The notes: generated from the letters alone by a model not told the origin. Shown: positions 27,846-37,418, counted from the first letter of the stretch. The stretch is 64,000 bases of DNA from Cronobacter universalis NCTC 9529 (GCF_001277175.1 NZ_CP012257.1:3472001-3536000); one strand, 5' to 3'. Program-made: numbers and translations.

Positions 27846-28793
27846 ATGATCAAGCTCGGCATCGTGATGGACCCCATCGCAAACATCAACATCAAAAAAG
27901 ATTCCAGCTTCGCCATGCTGCTGGAAGCGCAGCGCCGCGGCTATGAACTCCACTATATGGAGATGGCGGATCTGTATCTGGATAACGGCGAAGGCCGCGC
28001 CCGCACGCGTCTGGTGAGCGTCGAGCAGAACTACGACAAATGGTACGAGTTCGGCACCGAGCAGGATATCGCGCTGGCCGATCTCGACGTGGTGCTGATG
28101 CGTAAAGATCCGCCGTTCGACACCGAATTCATCTACGCCACTTACATCCTTGAGCGCGCCGAAGAGAAAGGCACGCTTATCGTCAACAAGCCCCAGAGCC
28201 TGCGCGACTGCAACGAGAAACTCTTCACCGCGTGGTTTGCCGATCTGACCCCGCATACGCTGGTGACGCGCAACAAAGCGCAGCTTAAAGCCTTCTGGGA
28301 AAAGCATGGCGATATCATCTTAAAACCGCTGGACGGCATGGGCGGCGCGTCGATTTTCCGCGTGAAAGAAGGCGATCCGAACCTTTCCGTGATCGCGGAA
28401 ACTCTGACGGTGCTCGGCAGTCGCTACTGCATGGCGCAGAACTACCTGCCGGCGATTAAAGATGGCGACAAGCGCGTGCTGGTCGTGGACGGCGAGCCGG
28501 TGCCGTACTGCCTCGCGCGCATTCCGCAGGGCGGCGAAACCCGCGGCAACCTGGCGGCAGGCGGTCGTGGCGAACCGCGTCCGCTGACGGACAGCGACTG
28601 GGAAATCGCCCGTCGCGTCGGGCCGACGCTGAAAGCGAAAGGCCTGATTTTTGTGGGTCTCGATATCATCGGCGACAAGCTGACGGAAATTAACGTCACC
28701 AGCCCCACCTGCGTGCGTGAAATCGAAGCGCAGTACCCGGTTTCCATTACCGGCATGCTGATGGACGCCATCGAAAAACGCCTCGCTAAGTAA
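27846..28793 (+). CDS. gshB: Glutathione synthetase
   Basis: Joins gamma-glutamylcysteine and glycine with ATP; 315 residues, as in E. coli. The start [20 protein letters not shown] is canonical, with AAAGGAG before it. The ATP-grasp fold is shown by [20 protein letters not shown] near residue 155 and the metal-binding [20 protein letters not shown] near 270. The flexible active-site loop [19 protein letters not shown] is intact. Co-transcription with rsmE is likely. Confidence 0.97.
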   Translation: MIKLGIVMDPIANINIKKDSSFAMLLEAQRRGYELHYMEMADLYLDNGEGRARTRLVSVEQNYDKWYEFGTEQDIALADLDVVLMRKDPPFDTEFIYATYILERAEEKGTLIVNKPQSLRDCNEKLFTAWFADLTPHTLVTRNKAQLKAFWEKHGDIILKPLDGMGGASIFRVKEGDPNLSVIAETLTVLGSRYCMAQNYLPAIKDGDKRVLVVDGEPVPYCLARIPQGGETRGNLAAGGRGEPRPLTDSDWEIARRVGPTLKAKGLIFVGLDIIGDKLTEINVTSPTCVREIEAQYPVSITGMLMDAIEKRLAK

Positions 28794-28906
28794 GCCTTTC
28801 GGGCGGGGTCGCTCCCGCCCGCTACCCCGCCGGGGGTGACAGCTCGCCACTTTCCCCGCATACTGAATCTGCCGATTTTCCAACCAGGACTACAGAACTT
28901 TTGACG

Positions 28907-29470
28907 ATGAATTTACAGCACCATTTTCTCATTGCCATGCCGGCCCTTCAGGACCCGCTGTTCCGCCGTTCCGTGGTGTATATCTGCGAATACAACAATG
29001 AAGGCGCGATGGGCCTTATCATTAACAAGCCTCTGGAAAATCTGCAGGTGGAAGGTGTTCTTCAGAAACTGAAAATCGCGCCGGAGCCGCGCGACCCGGC
29101 GATCCGTCTCGACAGGCCTGTGTTTCTCGGCGGCCCGCTGGCCGAAGACCGCGGTTTTATCCTGCATACGCCGCCGGATGCGTTCTCCTCCAGTATCCGT
29201 ATTTCCGATAACACCGTGATTACGACGTCGCGCGACGTGCTGGAAACGCTCGGCACCGCCGAACAGCCCGATGATGTGCTGGTGGCGCTCGGCTACTCTT
29301 CGTGGGAGAAAGGCCAGCTTGAAGAAGAGCTCCTGGAAAACGCCTGGCTCACGGCGCCGGCGGATCTGAATATCCTGTTCCGCACGCCTATCGCCGACCG
29401 CTGGCGCGAGGCCGCCAGGCTTATCGGCATCGACATCCACACCATGCCTGGCGAAGCGGGGCACGCGTAA
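28907..29470 (+). CDS. yqgE: YqgE family protein (UPF0301)
   Basis: A 187-residue protein of unknown biochemical function, equal in length to E. coli YqgE. Start [20 protein letters not shown] at 28907; an in-frame TTG two codons earlier is not needed. The conserved features are [36 protein letters not shown] and [16 protein letters not shown]. The stop codon overlaps the yqgF start (TAATG), so the pair is translationally coupled. This pairing is conserved widely and suggests a shared role, but none is proven. Confidence 0.93.
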   Translation: MNLQHHFLIAMPALQDPLFRRSVVYICEYNNEGAMGLIINKPLENLQVEGVLQKLKIAPEPRDPAIRLDRPVFLGGPLAEDRGFILHTPPDAFSSSIRISDNTVITTSRDVLETLGTAEQPDDVLVALGYSSWEKGQLEEELLENAWLTAPADLNILFRTPIADRWREAARLIGIDIHTMPGEAGHA

Positions 29471-29886
29471 TGAGCGGTACCCTGCTGGCCTTCGATTTCG
29501 GCACGAAAAGTATCGGCGTGGCGATTGGGCAGCGCGTGACGGCCACGGCCCGCCCGCTTACTGCAATCAAAGCGCAAAACGGCAACCCGGACTGGACGCT
29601 CATAGAAAAGCTGCTGAAAGAGTGGCAGCCGGACGACGTCATCGTCGGCCTGCCGCTGAATATGGACGGCACCGAGCAGCCGCTGACGGCGCGCGCGCGC
29701 ACCTTCGCCAACCGGTTGCATGGCCGCTTCGGCATTAAAGTAACGCTGCACGATGAACGCTTAAGCACCGTGGAAGCCCGCGCCGGGCTCTTTGAGCGCG
29801 GCGGCTTTCGCGCGCTCAACAAAGGCAGCGTAGACTCCGCCTCGGCGGTCGTCATCCTGGAAAGCTACTTCGAGCAACACGGCTGA
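29470..29886 (+). CDS. yqgF: YqgF/RuvX, 16S rRNA 5'-end processing nuclease (putative Holliday junction resolvase fold)
   Basis: RNase H-like nuclease of 138 residues that E. coli needs for maturing the 5' end of 16S rRNA; it was earlier proposed as a Holliday junction resolvase. Motifs: [20 protein letters not shown] with the first catalytic Asp, [18 protein letters not shown] in the middle, the second acidic site in [14 protein letters not shown] and the last Asp in [17 protein letters not shown]. It overlaps yqgE by one base and ends that unit. In E. coli yggR follows directly; here an IclR gene and an FAD oxidoreductase gene lie in between. Confidence 0.95.
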   Translation: MSGTLLAFDFGTKSIGVAIGQRVTATARPLTAIKAQNGNPDWTLIEKLLKEWQPDDVIVGLPLNMDGTEQPLTARARTFANRLHGRFGIKVTLHDERLSTVEARAGLFERGGFRALNKGSVDSASAVVILESYFEQHG

Positions 29887-30046
29887 TGCATGACTCGCAG
29901 CGTCGCCTGACGCTGCGTTTATTCTTCTCTTACCCGCCCGAATTCCTTTATTTCCGCTAATGAATCCGTCACGGATCACACTTCTCTTGCGCCGCCTTTG
30001 CCCGCCTCGCCAATCGTTTCTATAAAAGAAACATCATCGGTAAACA

Positions 30047-30739
30047 TCAGACCGGTTTCATCAGCCGCGCGGCCAGATCGTTGAGCTGTTCAAGGCGAGA
30101 GTGGATTTCAGGATTGCTGATGTTCCACATCCCGGCCAACGCCACCGCGGCGTTATGAATGCCGAGCGGTTTCGCCATCGACACTTCGCCGTCGTCGTGG
30201 CGCCAGATAACCAGACCACGTTCGCGCTGCTGCGCCACATGAGGCGCCAGCTGGGACCACTGTTCAGGGATAAAGCGCGCTTCCAGCGCCTCGTCGGTTT
30301 CCGCCGCCAGCAGCGACATGCCGATGACCGACTGCCAGGCGGGCAGCATACGGAAACCGGCCAGCGCCTGGCTCATCTGGCTGCCGGGCGTGGAGTGGTA
30401 GATGTAGATGATTTGGTCTTCCCAGAGTACGCCCAGCGCCACCACGATATCTTTCGGCGCATGTTGCTCAAGCAGCGGCAGGGCGTGGGAGAAGAGCGCG
30501 GAGCCGCGAATCGCCTGCGCCGCCAGAGCGTGAATGCCGGGGCCGGGCAGATAACGGCGCTGCTCATCCTGCATGGTGAGGCCGATGGAGGCCATTGTCA
30601 TCAGCAGGCGGTTGACGCGTGTGGTGTTAATGCCCATCAGTCGGGCCAGTTCACGACAACCGATGGCCCGATCGCTGGAGACCAGGTACTGCAGGCAGCG
30701 GATCCCATCGATCAGGCTCTGGTTGGGTTGTGAAGACAT
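30047..30739 (-). CDS. IclR-type transcriptional regulator
   Basis: DNA-binding regulator of 230 residues from the ATG at 30739, MSSQPNQSLIDGIRCLQYLV. The N-terminal winged helix-turn-helix (residues 8-65) contains GCRELARLMGINTTRVNRLL. The C-terminal IclR effector domain runs from about 80 to the end. A second ATG six codons upstream (30757) is open but lies inside a palindrome that looks like an operator and has no ribosome binding site. The gene is divergent from the FAD oxidoreductase gene, 62 bases away, and most likely controls it. The ligand is unknown. E. coli K-12 has nothing at this place. Confidence 0.85.
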   Translation of the reverse strand: MSSQPNQSLIDGIRCLQYLVSSDRAIGCRELARLMGINTTRVNRLLMTMASIGLTMQDEQRRYLPGPGIHALAAQAIRGSALFSHALPLLEQHAPKDIVVALGVLWEDQIIYIYHSTPGSQMSQALAGFRMLPAWQSVIGMSLLAAETDEALEARFIPEQWSQLAPHVAQQRERGLVIWRHDDGEVSMAKPLGIHNAAVALAGMWNISNPEIHSRLEQLNDLAARLMKPV

Positions 30740-30754
30740 AGCGAAGTCCCGTTG

Positions 30755-30769
30755 CATGACAATGTCATG
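30755..30769. promoter_or_regulatory. Palindrome between the IclR gene and the FAD oxidoreductase gene, candidate operator
   Basis: CATGACA, one base, TGTCATG is a perfect 7+1+7 inverted repeat, the size usual for IclR-family operators. It sits 15 bases upstream of the IclR start and 33 bases upstream of the FAD gene start, a position suited to controlling both. Confidence 0.6.
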
Positions 30770-30801
30770 AGTGTAATGCCAGTTAAGAAGGATACAAGTT
30801 T

Positions 30802-33060
30802 ATGAACGTCTTTCCCCGCAGCGCTGACCGGACCTTTCCTGAAGAGCACCTTCACGCCGATCTGCTGGTGGCAGGCGGCGGGCTCGCCGGCTTGTGCGCC
30901 GCGCTGGCGGCCGCCCGCGACGGATTGCAGGTGATTCTGGTGCAGGACAGGCCGGTGCTGGGCGGCAACGCCTCCAGCGAAGTGCGGCTGTGGGCTAACG
31001 GCGCCACGTCGCACATGGGTAACAACAACCGCTGGGCGCGGGAAGGCGGCATTATGGGGGAGATTCTGGAAGAAAACCTCTGGCGCAATAAAGAGGGCAA
31101 TCCGGTGATGTTCGATCTGGTGCTGCTGGATCTCGCCCGCTCGCAGCCGGGGTTGACGCTGTTGCTGAACACCGCGCTTTTTGACGTCGTCAATAACGGC
31201 CAGCGGATTACGCGCGTCCGCGGTTTTAACGCCATTAACGAAACTTTTTACACCATTACCGCCACGCAGTTTTGCGACGCCACCGGCGACGGCGTGCTGG
31301 GCTATCTTGCCGGCGCCGAGTTTCGCGTCGGCGCGGAAGAGGCGGACGAACTCGGCGAAAAAATGGCGCCGGGCGACAGCTTCGGCCACAAGCTCGGGCA
31401 CTCGATTTACTTCTACACCAAACAGACCAGCGGGCCGGTGCGCTTCGTTCCGCCGTCGTTTGCGCTGAAAGAGATAACCGATATTCCGCGCTACCAGCGC
31501 CTGACCTCCACGCTTAACGGCTGCGATCTCTGGTGGCTTGAATGGGGCGGCCGTCTCGACACCGTCCATCAAAGCGAAGAGATCAAATGGGAGCTGTGGA
31601 AAATAGTCTGGGGCGTCTGGGATCACATTAAAAACTCCGGCCAGTTCCCGGATGCGGAAAACCTGACGATCGAGTGGGTCGGCACCATTCCCGGCAAGCG
31701 CGAGAGCCGCCGGTTTGTAGGCGATCACCTGCTCTGCCAGCAGGATATTATCGAGCAGCGCGACCATTACGACGCGGTGGCCTACGGCGGCTGGTCTATC
31801 GACCTGCACCCGGCGGATGGCGTCTACAGCACTCACGACGGCTGCCGCCAGTTTCACAGCAAAGGCACCTATACCATCCCCTGGCGCAGCCTCTACAGCC
31901 GCTCGCTGGATAACCTGTTCCTGACCGGGCGGCTTATCTCCGCCTCGCACGTCGCCTTCGGCAGCGCCCGCGTGATGTGCACCTGCGGGCTGCTGGGTGA
32001 AGTGGTCGGCCGGGCGGCGGCGCTCTGCCATCAGCAGGAAATCACGCCGCGCCAGCTGGCGGCGCGCGAGCGCATCGGCGAACTGCAACAGCATTTGCAG
32101 GCGACGGGCTGTTATATTCCCCGCCAGCGGCTGGACGATCCGGCGCGCGGCGCGCGGCTTCGCGTCAGTAGCGAATATCAGCTTACCGAACTCACGCCGA
32201 ACGGCGAATGGGCGCCGCTGTCGGCCCGCACCGCGCTGCTGCTGCCGCTGCGGGCCGGACAGTCGCTGCCGACCCTGCACTTCATGTTGCGCGCAGAGGC
32301 TCCACAGCGTCTGCGCGTTCAGTTGCTGACCAGCCACAAACCGGGCAACTATACGCCGGAGCGCTGGCTCGACGAGTGCGAGCTGGAGGTTCACGACGCA
32401 GCGCCGTACCGGGTGGCGCTGCGCCATACCGCCGAGCAGGACAGCTATGTATTTATTGTCTTCGATCGGTGCGAGGCCATCGAGATGGCGCTCAGCGCGC
32501 AGCGCCTGCCTGGCGTCATGATGGTGTTTAACAGCCTTAACGCGCGCGTCGCCAAACGATCGCGTCAGGTCGCCGATGGCGATTACGGCGTGGACGAGTT
32601 TGACTTCTGGCTGCCGCGCCGCCGCCCGCACCAGATTATGCCCGCGCTGCGCCTCGACGCGCCGCTGCGCTGCTATCCGCCGGAAAACCTGCTTAATGGC
32701 CGCCTGCGGCCCGAACAGCAAACCAACGCCTGGGCGCCCGCCGCGGACGATCCGCAACCTGTCGTCGAATGGCGCTGGGCGCAGCCGCAGGCGTTCGACA
32801 TCCTGACGCTGATTTTCGATAACGATTTCGATAACGCGATGGAAACCGTCCAGATGGGCCACGACTGCGCCGTGACGCCGCACTGCGTCACACATTACCG
32901 CCTGTGGGCCGATGAGAGGCTGCTGGCGGAAGTGACGGATAACCACCACGCCGTCTGCGAACACCGCATCAATGCGCCACACATCGCGAGCGTCATACGT
33001 CTTGAAATCCTCAGCACCGCAGGCGCCCTGCCCGCGCTTTACGCGCTCCATGTGCGTTAA
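30802..33060 (+). CDS. FAD-dependent oxidoreductase with a C-terminal beta-rich domain
   Basis: A 752-residue soluble protein with no signal peptide. Residues 15-420 form an FAD-dependent oxidoreductase domain of the FAD_oxidored type: LLVAGGGLAGLCAALAAARD near residue 19, RPVLGGNASSEVRLW near 50, QFCDATGDGVLGYLAGAEFR near 156 and NLFLTGRLISASHVAFGSAR near 370. The remaining 330 residues are rich in beta-type sequence. Near 630, YPPENLLNGRLRPEQQTNAW followed by VVEWRWAQPQAFDIL resembles a discoidin-like carbohydrate-binding module. Relatives are often found in sugar-related loci. Substrate and reaction cannot be read from the sequence. AAGGATAC precedes the ATG. It ends tail to tail with yggR, overlapping by 3 bases. 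Confidence 0.8.
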   Translation: MNVFPRSADRTFPEEHLHADLLVAGGGLAGLCAALAAARDGLQVILVQDRPVLGGNASSEVRLWANGATSHMGNNNRWAREGGIMGEILEENLWRNKEGNPVMFDLVLLDLARSQPGLTLLLNTALFDVVNNGQRITRVRGFNAINETFYTITATQFCDATGDGVLGYLAGAEFRVGAEEADELGEKMAPGDSFGHKLGHSIYFYTKQTSGPVRFVPPSFALKEITDIPRYQRLTSTLNGCDLWWLEWGGRLDTVHQSEEIKWELWKIVWGVWDHIKNSGQFPDAENLTIEWVGTIPGKRESRRFVGDHLLCQQDIIEQRDHYDAVAYGGWSIDLHPADGVYSTHDGCRQFHSKGTYTIPWRSLYSRSLDNLFLTGRLISASHVAFGSARVMCTCGLLGEVVGRAAALCHQQEITPRQLAARERIGELQQHLQATGCYIPRQRLDDPARGARLRVSSEYQLTELTPNGEWAPLSARTALLLPLRAGQSLPTLHFMLRAEAPQRLRVQLLTSHKPGNYTPERWLDECELEVHDAAPYRVALRHTAEQDSYVFIVFDRCEAIEMALSAQRLPGVMMVFNSLNARVAKRSRQVADGDYGVDEFDFWLPRRRPHQIMPALRLDAPLRCYPPENLLNGRLRPEQQTNAWAPAADDPQPVVEWRWAQPQAFDILTLIFDNDFDNAMETVQMGHDCAVTPHCVTHYRLWADERLLAEVTDNHHAVCEHRINAPHIASVIRLEILSTAGALPALYALHVR

Positions 33061-34073
33061 CACCAGCGCCCGGCGCTGGCGTCTTTTTGCAGCGCCAGCC
33101 TGCCTTCGTTCAGGCGCATCGCCACGCTTTGCGCGAAGGTCTGCATCCCCTGCTGCTGGCCGGTTTCCATCAGGCCCGGCAGCTGGTGCGTTTTCCCCTC
33201 ACGGATAAGATTCGCCACGGCGGGCGTGTTGATAAGCAGCTCATGCAGCGCCGTTCTGCCACCCTGCGCATCCGCCACCAGCTTTTGCGCCAGCACCGCC
33301 TTCAGACTGCCTGCCAGTTGGCTGCGCACTTTGTTCTGTTCATCGGCGGGAAAGACATCCACCAGCCGCTCGACGGCCTGCGCCGCGCCGCGGGTGTGCA
33401 GCGTCGCCAGCACCAGATGGCCGGTCTCCGCCGCCGTGAGCGCCAGCCGGATCGTTTCGCTGTCGCGCAACTCTCCCAGCAAAATGACATCCGGGTCTTC
33501 ACGCAGCGCGCCGCGCAGGCCGTCGCTGAAGCTCTGGCAGTGCGTGCCGATTTCACGCTGCTGGATAAGACAGCGCGCCGGTTGATGACAAAACTCGACC
33601 GGATCTTCGAGCGTCAGAATATGACCGTCGAGCGTCGTATTCAGGTAGCCGACCATCGCCGCAAGCGTGGTCGATTTGCCGCTGCCGGTCGCGCCCGTGA
33701 CCAGCAGCAGGCCATCCGGCATCGTCAGTAACCCCGGCACCGCCGCGGGCACGCCGAGCGCGTCAAGCTTTGGACAGCCGCGCGGCAGCAGGCGCAACAC
33801 CAGCGACACGCCCTGCATCTGGCGAAACGCATTGCCGCGCAGCCGCACGCCGCCTGCCAGACTGACTGCGAAATCGGTCTGCCCGCGCTCGGCAAGCTCG
33901 CGCTGATGGGCGTCGTCAAGCCAGCGCGCCAGCAGGTTTTCCGGCTTCGGGACAGGCTCCGGCAGCGGCTCCAGCCGCCCCTGTCTGCGCCAGCGCGCCG
34001 GCAGCTCGCTACACAGGTGTAGATCCGAAACGTTATGCTTTACACTAAGCGCCACTAATTCATCCATTTCCAT
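33057..34073 (-). CDS. yggR: PilT-like ATPase YggR
   Basis: A 338-residue ATPase of the type II/IV secretion superfamily, closest to the twitching ATPase PilT and to E. coli YggR (326). Walker A is LLVTGATGSGKSTTLAAMVG near residue 125, the Asp box LTLEDPVEF, Walker B DVILLGELRDSETIRLALT and the His box GHLVLATLHTRGAAQAVE follow in order. No type IV pilus genes are in the window, so the partner is unknown. Its 3' end overlaps that of the FAD oxidoreductase gene. It is divergent from yggS with 15 bases between starts. Confidence 0.9.
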   Translation of the reverse strand: MEMDELVALSVKHNVSDLHLCSELPARWRRQGRLEPLPEPVPKPENLLARWLDDAHQRELAERGQTDFAVSLAGGVRLRGNAFRQMQGVSLVLRLLPRGCPKLDALGVPAAVPGLLTMPDGLLLVTGATGSGKSTTLAAMVGYLNTTLDGHILTLEDPVEFCHQPARCLIQQREIGTHCQSFSDGLRGALREDPDVILLGELRDSETIRLALTAAETGHLVLATLHTRGAAQAVERLVDVFPADEQNKVRSQLAGSLKAVLAQKLVADAQGGRTALHELLINTPAVANLIREGKTHQLPGLMETGQQQGMQTFAQSVAMRLNEGRLALQKDASAGRWC

Positions 34074-34088
34074 ACAGCTTCCCTGATC

Positions 34089-34802
34089 ATGAGTGAGACA
34101 GAACGCAACTTAACGCAGGTCCGCCAAAAAATCTCAGCGGCTGCACAACGCTGCGGCCGGGCTTCAGAAGAAGTTACGCTGCTTGCAGTGAGTAAAACAA
34201 AACCTGCGAGCGCGATAGCAGAAGCGATCGCCGCCGGGCAGCGTGAATTCGGTGAAAACTATGTGCAGGAGGGCGTGGAAAAGATCCTTCACTTCCGCGA
34301 CGCGGGCGTGGACGGGCTGACCTGGCACTTTATCGGCCCGTTGCAGTCCAACAAAAGCCGTCTGGTGGCGGAGCATTTCGACTGGTGCCATACGGTCGAC
34401 CGACTGCGCATCGCCACTCGCCTGAATGAACAGCGCCCCGACGAAATGACGCCGCTCAACGTGCTGATTCAGGTTAATATCAGCGACGAACAGAGCAAAT
34501 CCGGCATCGCCTTAAGCGAGCTGGATACGCTTGCAGAGCAGATAGCGGCGCTGCCGCGTCTGCGGCTGCGCGGGCTGATGGCCATTCCGGCGCCGGAAAA
34601 AGAGTATGCGCGCCAGTTTGCCGTCGCCTGTGAAATGGCGGCGGCCTTCACGACGCTTAAAGCGCGCTACCCGACGGTAGACACGCTTTCGCTCGGCATG
34701 AGCGATGATATGGAAGCCGCCATCGCCGCTGGCAGCACGATGGTGCGCATTGGTACCGCGATTTTCGGCGCGCGCGATTACGCCCGCGCCACTCAACAAT
34801 AA
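34089..34802 (+). CDS. yggS: Pyridoxal phosphate homeostasis protein YggS (PLPHP family)
   Basis: Cofactor-binding protein of 237 residues (E. coli 234) that controls the level of free pyridoxal phosphate and affects amino acid pools. The cofactor Lys is residue 36, in VTLLAVSKTKPASAIAE. The phosphate site is the later TLSLGMSDDMEAAIAAGSTM with VRIGTAIFGARDY. It is the fold-III barrel without the second domain of alanine racemase. First gene of the unit yggS-yggT-yggU-rdgB-hemW, with close spacing throughout. The start MSETERNLTQVRQKISAAA is conserved. Confidence 0.95.
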   Translation: MSETERNLTQVRQKISAAAQRCGRASEEVTLLAVSKTKPASAIAEAIAAGQREFGENYVQEGVEKILHFRDAGVDGLTWHFIGPLQSNKSRLVAEHFDWCHTVDRLRIATRLNEQRPDEMTPLNVLIQVNISDEQSKSGIALSELDTLAEQIAALPRLRLRGLMAIPAPEKEYARQFAVACEMAAAFTTLKARYPTVDTLSLGMSDDMEAAIAAGSTMVRIGTAIFGARDYARATQQ

Positions 34803-34817
34803 CTTCTGAGGAACGCC

Positions 34818-35372
34818 ATGCTGACGTTGACTTTCCTGGTCAAAACGCTGATCGACCTGTATGTGATGGTGCTGCTGCTGCGCATCTGGATGCAGTGGTC
34901 GCGCTGCGATTTTTACAACCCGCTCGCCCAGACGGTGGTGAAATTTACCCAGCCGGTGATAGGCCCGCTGCGCCGCATTATTCCGTCGATAGGGCCTATC
35001 GACACCTCGTCGCTGCTGGTGGCGTTTATTCTCTCGACGCTGAAATTCCCGCTGCTGCTGTTGATTCAGTCGGGCGCGCTGTCGCTCGATCCGTTTAACC
35101 TGGTGGTGGGCCTGCTGTCGCTGCTGAAATCCGCAGGTCAGTTAGTCTTCTGGGTGATTATTATCCGCTCGCTGATGAGCTGGGTAAGCCAGGGCCGCAG
35201 CCCGATTGAGTTTGTGCTGATTCAGCTGACTGAACCGCTGATGGCCCCGATCCGCCGCATTCTCCCGGCCATGGGCGGCATCGATTTTTCCGCCATGGGC
35301 GTGATTATCGTGCTCTATCTGCTGAATTACCTCGCCATGGATCTCTTCCCGGGGCTGTGGTATTTGCTGTGA
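34818..35372 (+). CDS. yggT: YggT family membrane protein
   Basis: Inner-membrane protein of 184 residues (E. coli 188) built from two similar halves, each with a YGGT segment: [20 protein letters not shown] near the N-terminus and ARSLMSWV-type [16 protein letters not shown] in the second half. Each half is followed by a PIRRIIP or PIRRILP motif, [19 protein letters not shown] and [19 protein letters not shown], so the duplication is clear. Four hydrophobic segments are visible. E. coli YggT has been linked to osmotic shock tolerance; plant relatives act in thylakoids. The stop codon overlaps the GTG start of yggU. Confidence 0.92.
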   Translation: MLTLTFLVKTLIDLYVMVLLLRIWMQWSRCDFYNPLAQTVVKFTQPVIGPLRRIIPSIGPIDTSSLLVAFILSTLKFPLLLLIQSGALSLDPFNLVVGLLSLLKSAGQLVFWVIIIRSLMSWVSQGRSPIEFVLIQLTEPLMAPIRRILPAMGGIDFSAMGVIIVLYLLNYLAMDLFPGLWYLL

Positions 35373-35659
35373 GCGCCGTCAGTAAAACCGTCGACGGGCT
35401 GGTGTTACGGCTCTATATCCAGCCGAAAGCCAGCCGCGACAGCATTATCGGTTTACATGGCGACGAGCTCAAAGTCGCCATTACCGCCCCGCCGGTTGAC
35501 GGCCAGGCGAATGCCCACCTGGTGAAGTATCTCGCGAAACAGTTCCGCGTGGCTAAAAGCCAGGTGGTGATTGAGAAAGGCGAACTGGGCCGTCATAAGC
35601 AAGTCAAAATCATCGAACCTCAACAGATCCCAACGGAAGTTGCGGCTGTCACCGATTAA
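35369..35659 (+). CDS. yggU: YggU family protein (UPF0235)
   Basis: A 96-residue protein, the E. coli length. The GTG at 35369 shares four bases with the yggT stop (GTGA) and gives [20 protein letters not shown], which aligns with E. coli [21 protein letters not shown] frame open further upstream lies in yggT and is not used. The conserved core is [20 protein letters not shown] and [16 protein letters not shown]. The structure of E. coli YggU is known; the function is not. Confidence 0.92.
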   Translation: MSAVSKTVDGLVLRLYIQPKASRDSIIGLHGDELKVAITAPPVDGQANAHLVKYLAKQFRVAKSQVVIEKGELGRHKQVKIIEPQQIPTEVAAVTD

Positions 35660-35673
35660 TACAGGATTACGCT

Positions 35674-36267
35674 ATGCAGAAAGTTGTCCTCGCGACCGGC
35701 AACGCCGGTAAAGTGCGCGAACTCGCCTCATTGCTGCAGGAGTTTGGGCTGGATATCGTGGCGCAGACCGAGCTTGGCGTCGACTCCGCCGAAGAAACCG
35801 GCCTGACGTTTATCGAAAACGCGATCCTGAAAGCGCGTCACGCGGCTCAGGTCACCGGTTTTGCGGCTATCGCCGACGATTCTGGTCTCGCGGTTGACGC
35901 GCTGGGCGGCGCGCCGGGAATTTACTCCGCGCGCTACGCGGGCAGCGACGCCAGCGATCAGGAGAACCTGGAAAAGCTGCTTGAGGCGTTAAAAGACGTG
36001 CCGGACGAGCAGCGTCAGGCGCAGTTTCACTGCGTGCTGGTCTATATGCGTCATGCCGACGATCCGACGCCGCTGGTCTTTCACGGCGCCTGGCCTGGCG
36101 TGATTACCCGCGCGCCCGCGGGCCAGGGCGGCTTTGGCTACGACCCGATTTTCTTTGTGCCTTCTCTTGGCAAAACCGCCGCCGAGCTGACGCGTGAAGA
36201 GAAAAGCGCGGTTTCCCACCGCGGGCAGGCGCTGAAATTATTACTGGAAGCAATGCGTAATGGCTGA
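35674..36267 (+). CDS. rdgB: dITP/XTP pyrophosphatase
   Basis: Removes non-canonical purine nucleotides (dITP, XTP) from the pool, 197 residues, as in E. coli. Motifs of the HAM1 family are present: [19 protein letters not shown] at the N-terminus, [20 protein letters not shown] near residue 67, [18 protein letters not shown] near 150 and [14 protein letters not shown] at the end. The last eight bases overlap the hemW start, so the two are coupled. Confidence 0.96.
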   Translation: MQKVVLATGNAGKVRELASLLQEFGLDIVAQTELGVDSAEETGLTFIENAILKARHAAQVTGFAAIADDSGLAVDALGGAPGIYSARYAGSDASDQENLEKLLEALKDVPDEQRQAQFHCVLVYMRHADDPTPLVFHGAWPGVITRAPAGQGGFGYDPIFFVPSLGKTAAELTREEKSAVSHRGQALKLLLEAMRNG

Positions 36268-37396
36268 TTTGCCACCCTTAAGTCTGTATATCCATATCCC
36301 CTGGTGCGTGCAGAAGTGCCCTTATTGCGACTTCAACTCCCACGCGCTGAAGGGCGAAGTGCCGCATGACGATTATGTCCAGCATCTGTTAAGCGATCTG
36401 GATAACGACGCGCCCTGGGCGCAGGGCCGCGAGGTGAAGACGATTTTCATCGGCGGCGGCACGCCAAGCCTGCTGTCCGGCCCGGCGATGCAGACGTTGC
36501 TGGACGGCGTGCGGGCGCGGCTTGCGCTCGCGCCGGATGCCGAGATCACGATGGAAGCCAACCCAGGCACCGTGGAAGCTGACCGCTTTGTGGAGTATCA
36601 GCGCGCGGGCGTGAACCGTATTTCCATCGGCGTGCAGAGCTTCAGCGAACCAAAACTCGCGCGTCTCGGCCGTATTCACGGGCCCGAAGAGGCGAAGCGC
36701 GCGGCGCGCCTTGCGAGCGGCCTCGGGCTTCGCAGCTTTAACCTCGATTTGATGCATGGCCTGCCGGATCAGTCGCTGGAAGAGGCGCTAGATGATTTGC
36801 GAGAGGCGATTGCGCTGAACCCGCCGCATCTCTCCTGGTATCAGTTGACCATCGAACCGAATACGCTGTTTGGCTCGCGCCCGCCGGTGCTGCCTGACGA
36901 CGACGCGCTGTGGGATATTTTCGAGCAGGGGCATCAGCTGCTGACCGCCGCCGGTTATGCGCAGTACGAGACATCGGCCTACGCGAAACCGGGCTATCAG
37001 TGCCAGCACAACCTCAATTACTGGCGTTTCGGGGATTATCTGGGTATCGGCTGCGGCGCGCACGGCAAAGTGACGCTCGCCGACGGGCGTATTTTGCGTA
37101 CCGCGAAAACACGCCACCCGCGCGGCTATATGACCGGTAATTACCTGGATAAGCAGCATGAGGTCGAGACGCAGGATAAGCCGTTCGAGTTTTTCATGAA
37201 CCGTTTTCGCCTGCTGGAGCCGGCGCCGCGCGCCGAGTTTGTCCGTTATACGGGGCTTAGCGAAGCCGCGATTCGCCCGCAGATTGACGAGGCGATTGCG
37301 CTAAATTATCTGGTGGAAACGCCGGAGAGCTGGCAGATAACCGAGCACGGTAAGCTGTTTCTTAATTCGCTGCTGGAGCTGTTTCTGGCGGAGTAG
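36260..37396 (+). CDS. hemW: Heme chaperone HemW
   Basis: Radical SAM family protein of 378 residues, the E. coli length, formerly called a coproporphyrinogen oxidase-like protein. HemW binds heme and an iron-sulfur cluster and hands heme to respiratory enzymes. The cluster motif is [16 protein letters not shown] (CxxxCxxC), the type HemW has in place of the form seen in Hem[16 protein letters not shown] and [11 protein letters not shown] follow, and the C-terminal HemW domain begins about residue 290. It ends the yggS-hemW unit. A hairpin repeat region follows. Confidence 0.94.
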   Translation: MADLPPLSLYIHIPWCVQKCPYCDFNSHALKGEVPHDDYVQHLLSDLDNDAPWAQGREVKTIFIGGGTPSLLSGPAMQTLLDGVRARLALAPDAEITMEANPGTVEADRFVEYQRAGVNRISIGVQSFSEPKLARLGRIHGPEEAKRAARLASGLGLRSFNLDLMHGLPDQSLEEALDDLREAIALNPPHLSWYQLTIEPNTLFGSRPPVLPDDDALWDIFEQGHQLLTAAGYAQYETSAYAKPGYQCQHNLNYWRFGDYLGIGCGAHGKVTLADGRILRTAKTRHPRGYMTGNYLDKQHEVETQDKPFEFFMNRFRLLEPAPRAEFVRYTGLSEAAIRPQIDEAIALNYLVETPESWQITEHGKLFLNSLLELFLAE

Positions 37397-37418
37397 CGGG
37401 TCTGGCGTGGCTGCATAT

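Noticed and set aside
28799..28835. GC-rich hairpins after gshB as a terminator
   Set aside because: The stems (GGCGGG with CCCGCC, then CCCCG with CGGGG) have no T run on either strand, so I do not list them as a terminator.
30712..33063. A 783-codon open frame on the minus strand across the FAD oxidoreductase gene
   Set aside because: The product is a low-complexity Arg/Ala/His-rich sequence without any family motif, as arises opposite GC-rich coding DNA. The plus-strand gene has clear FAD motifs.
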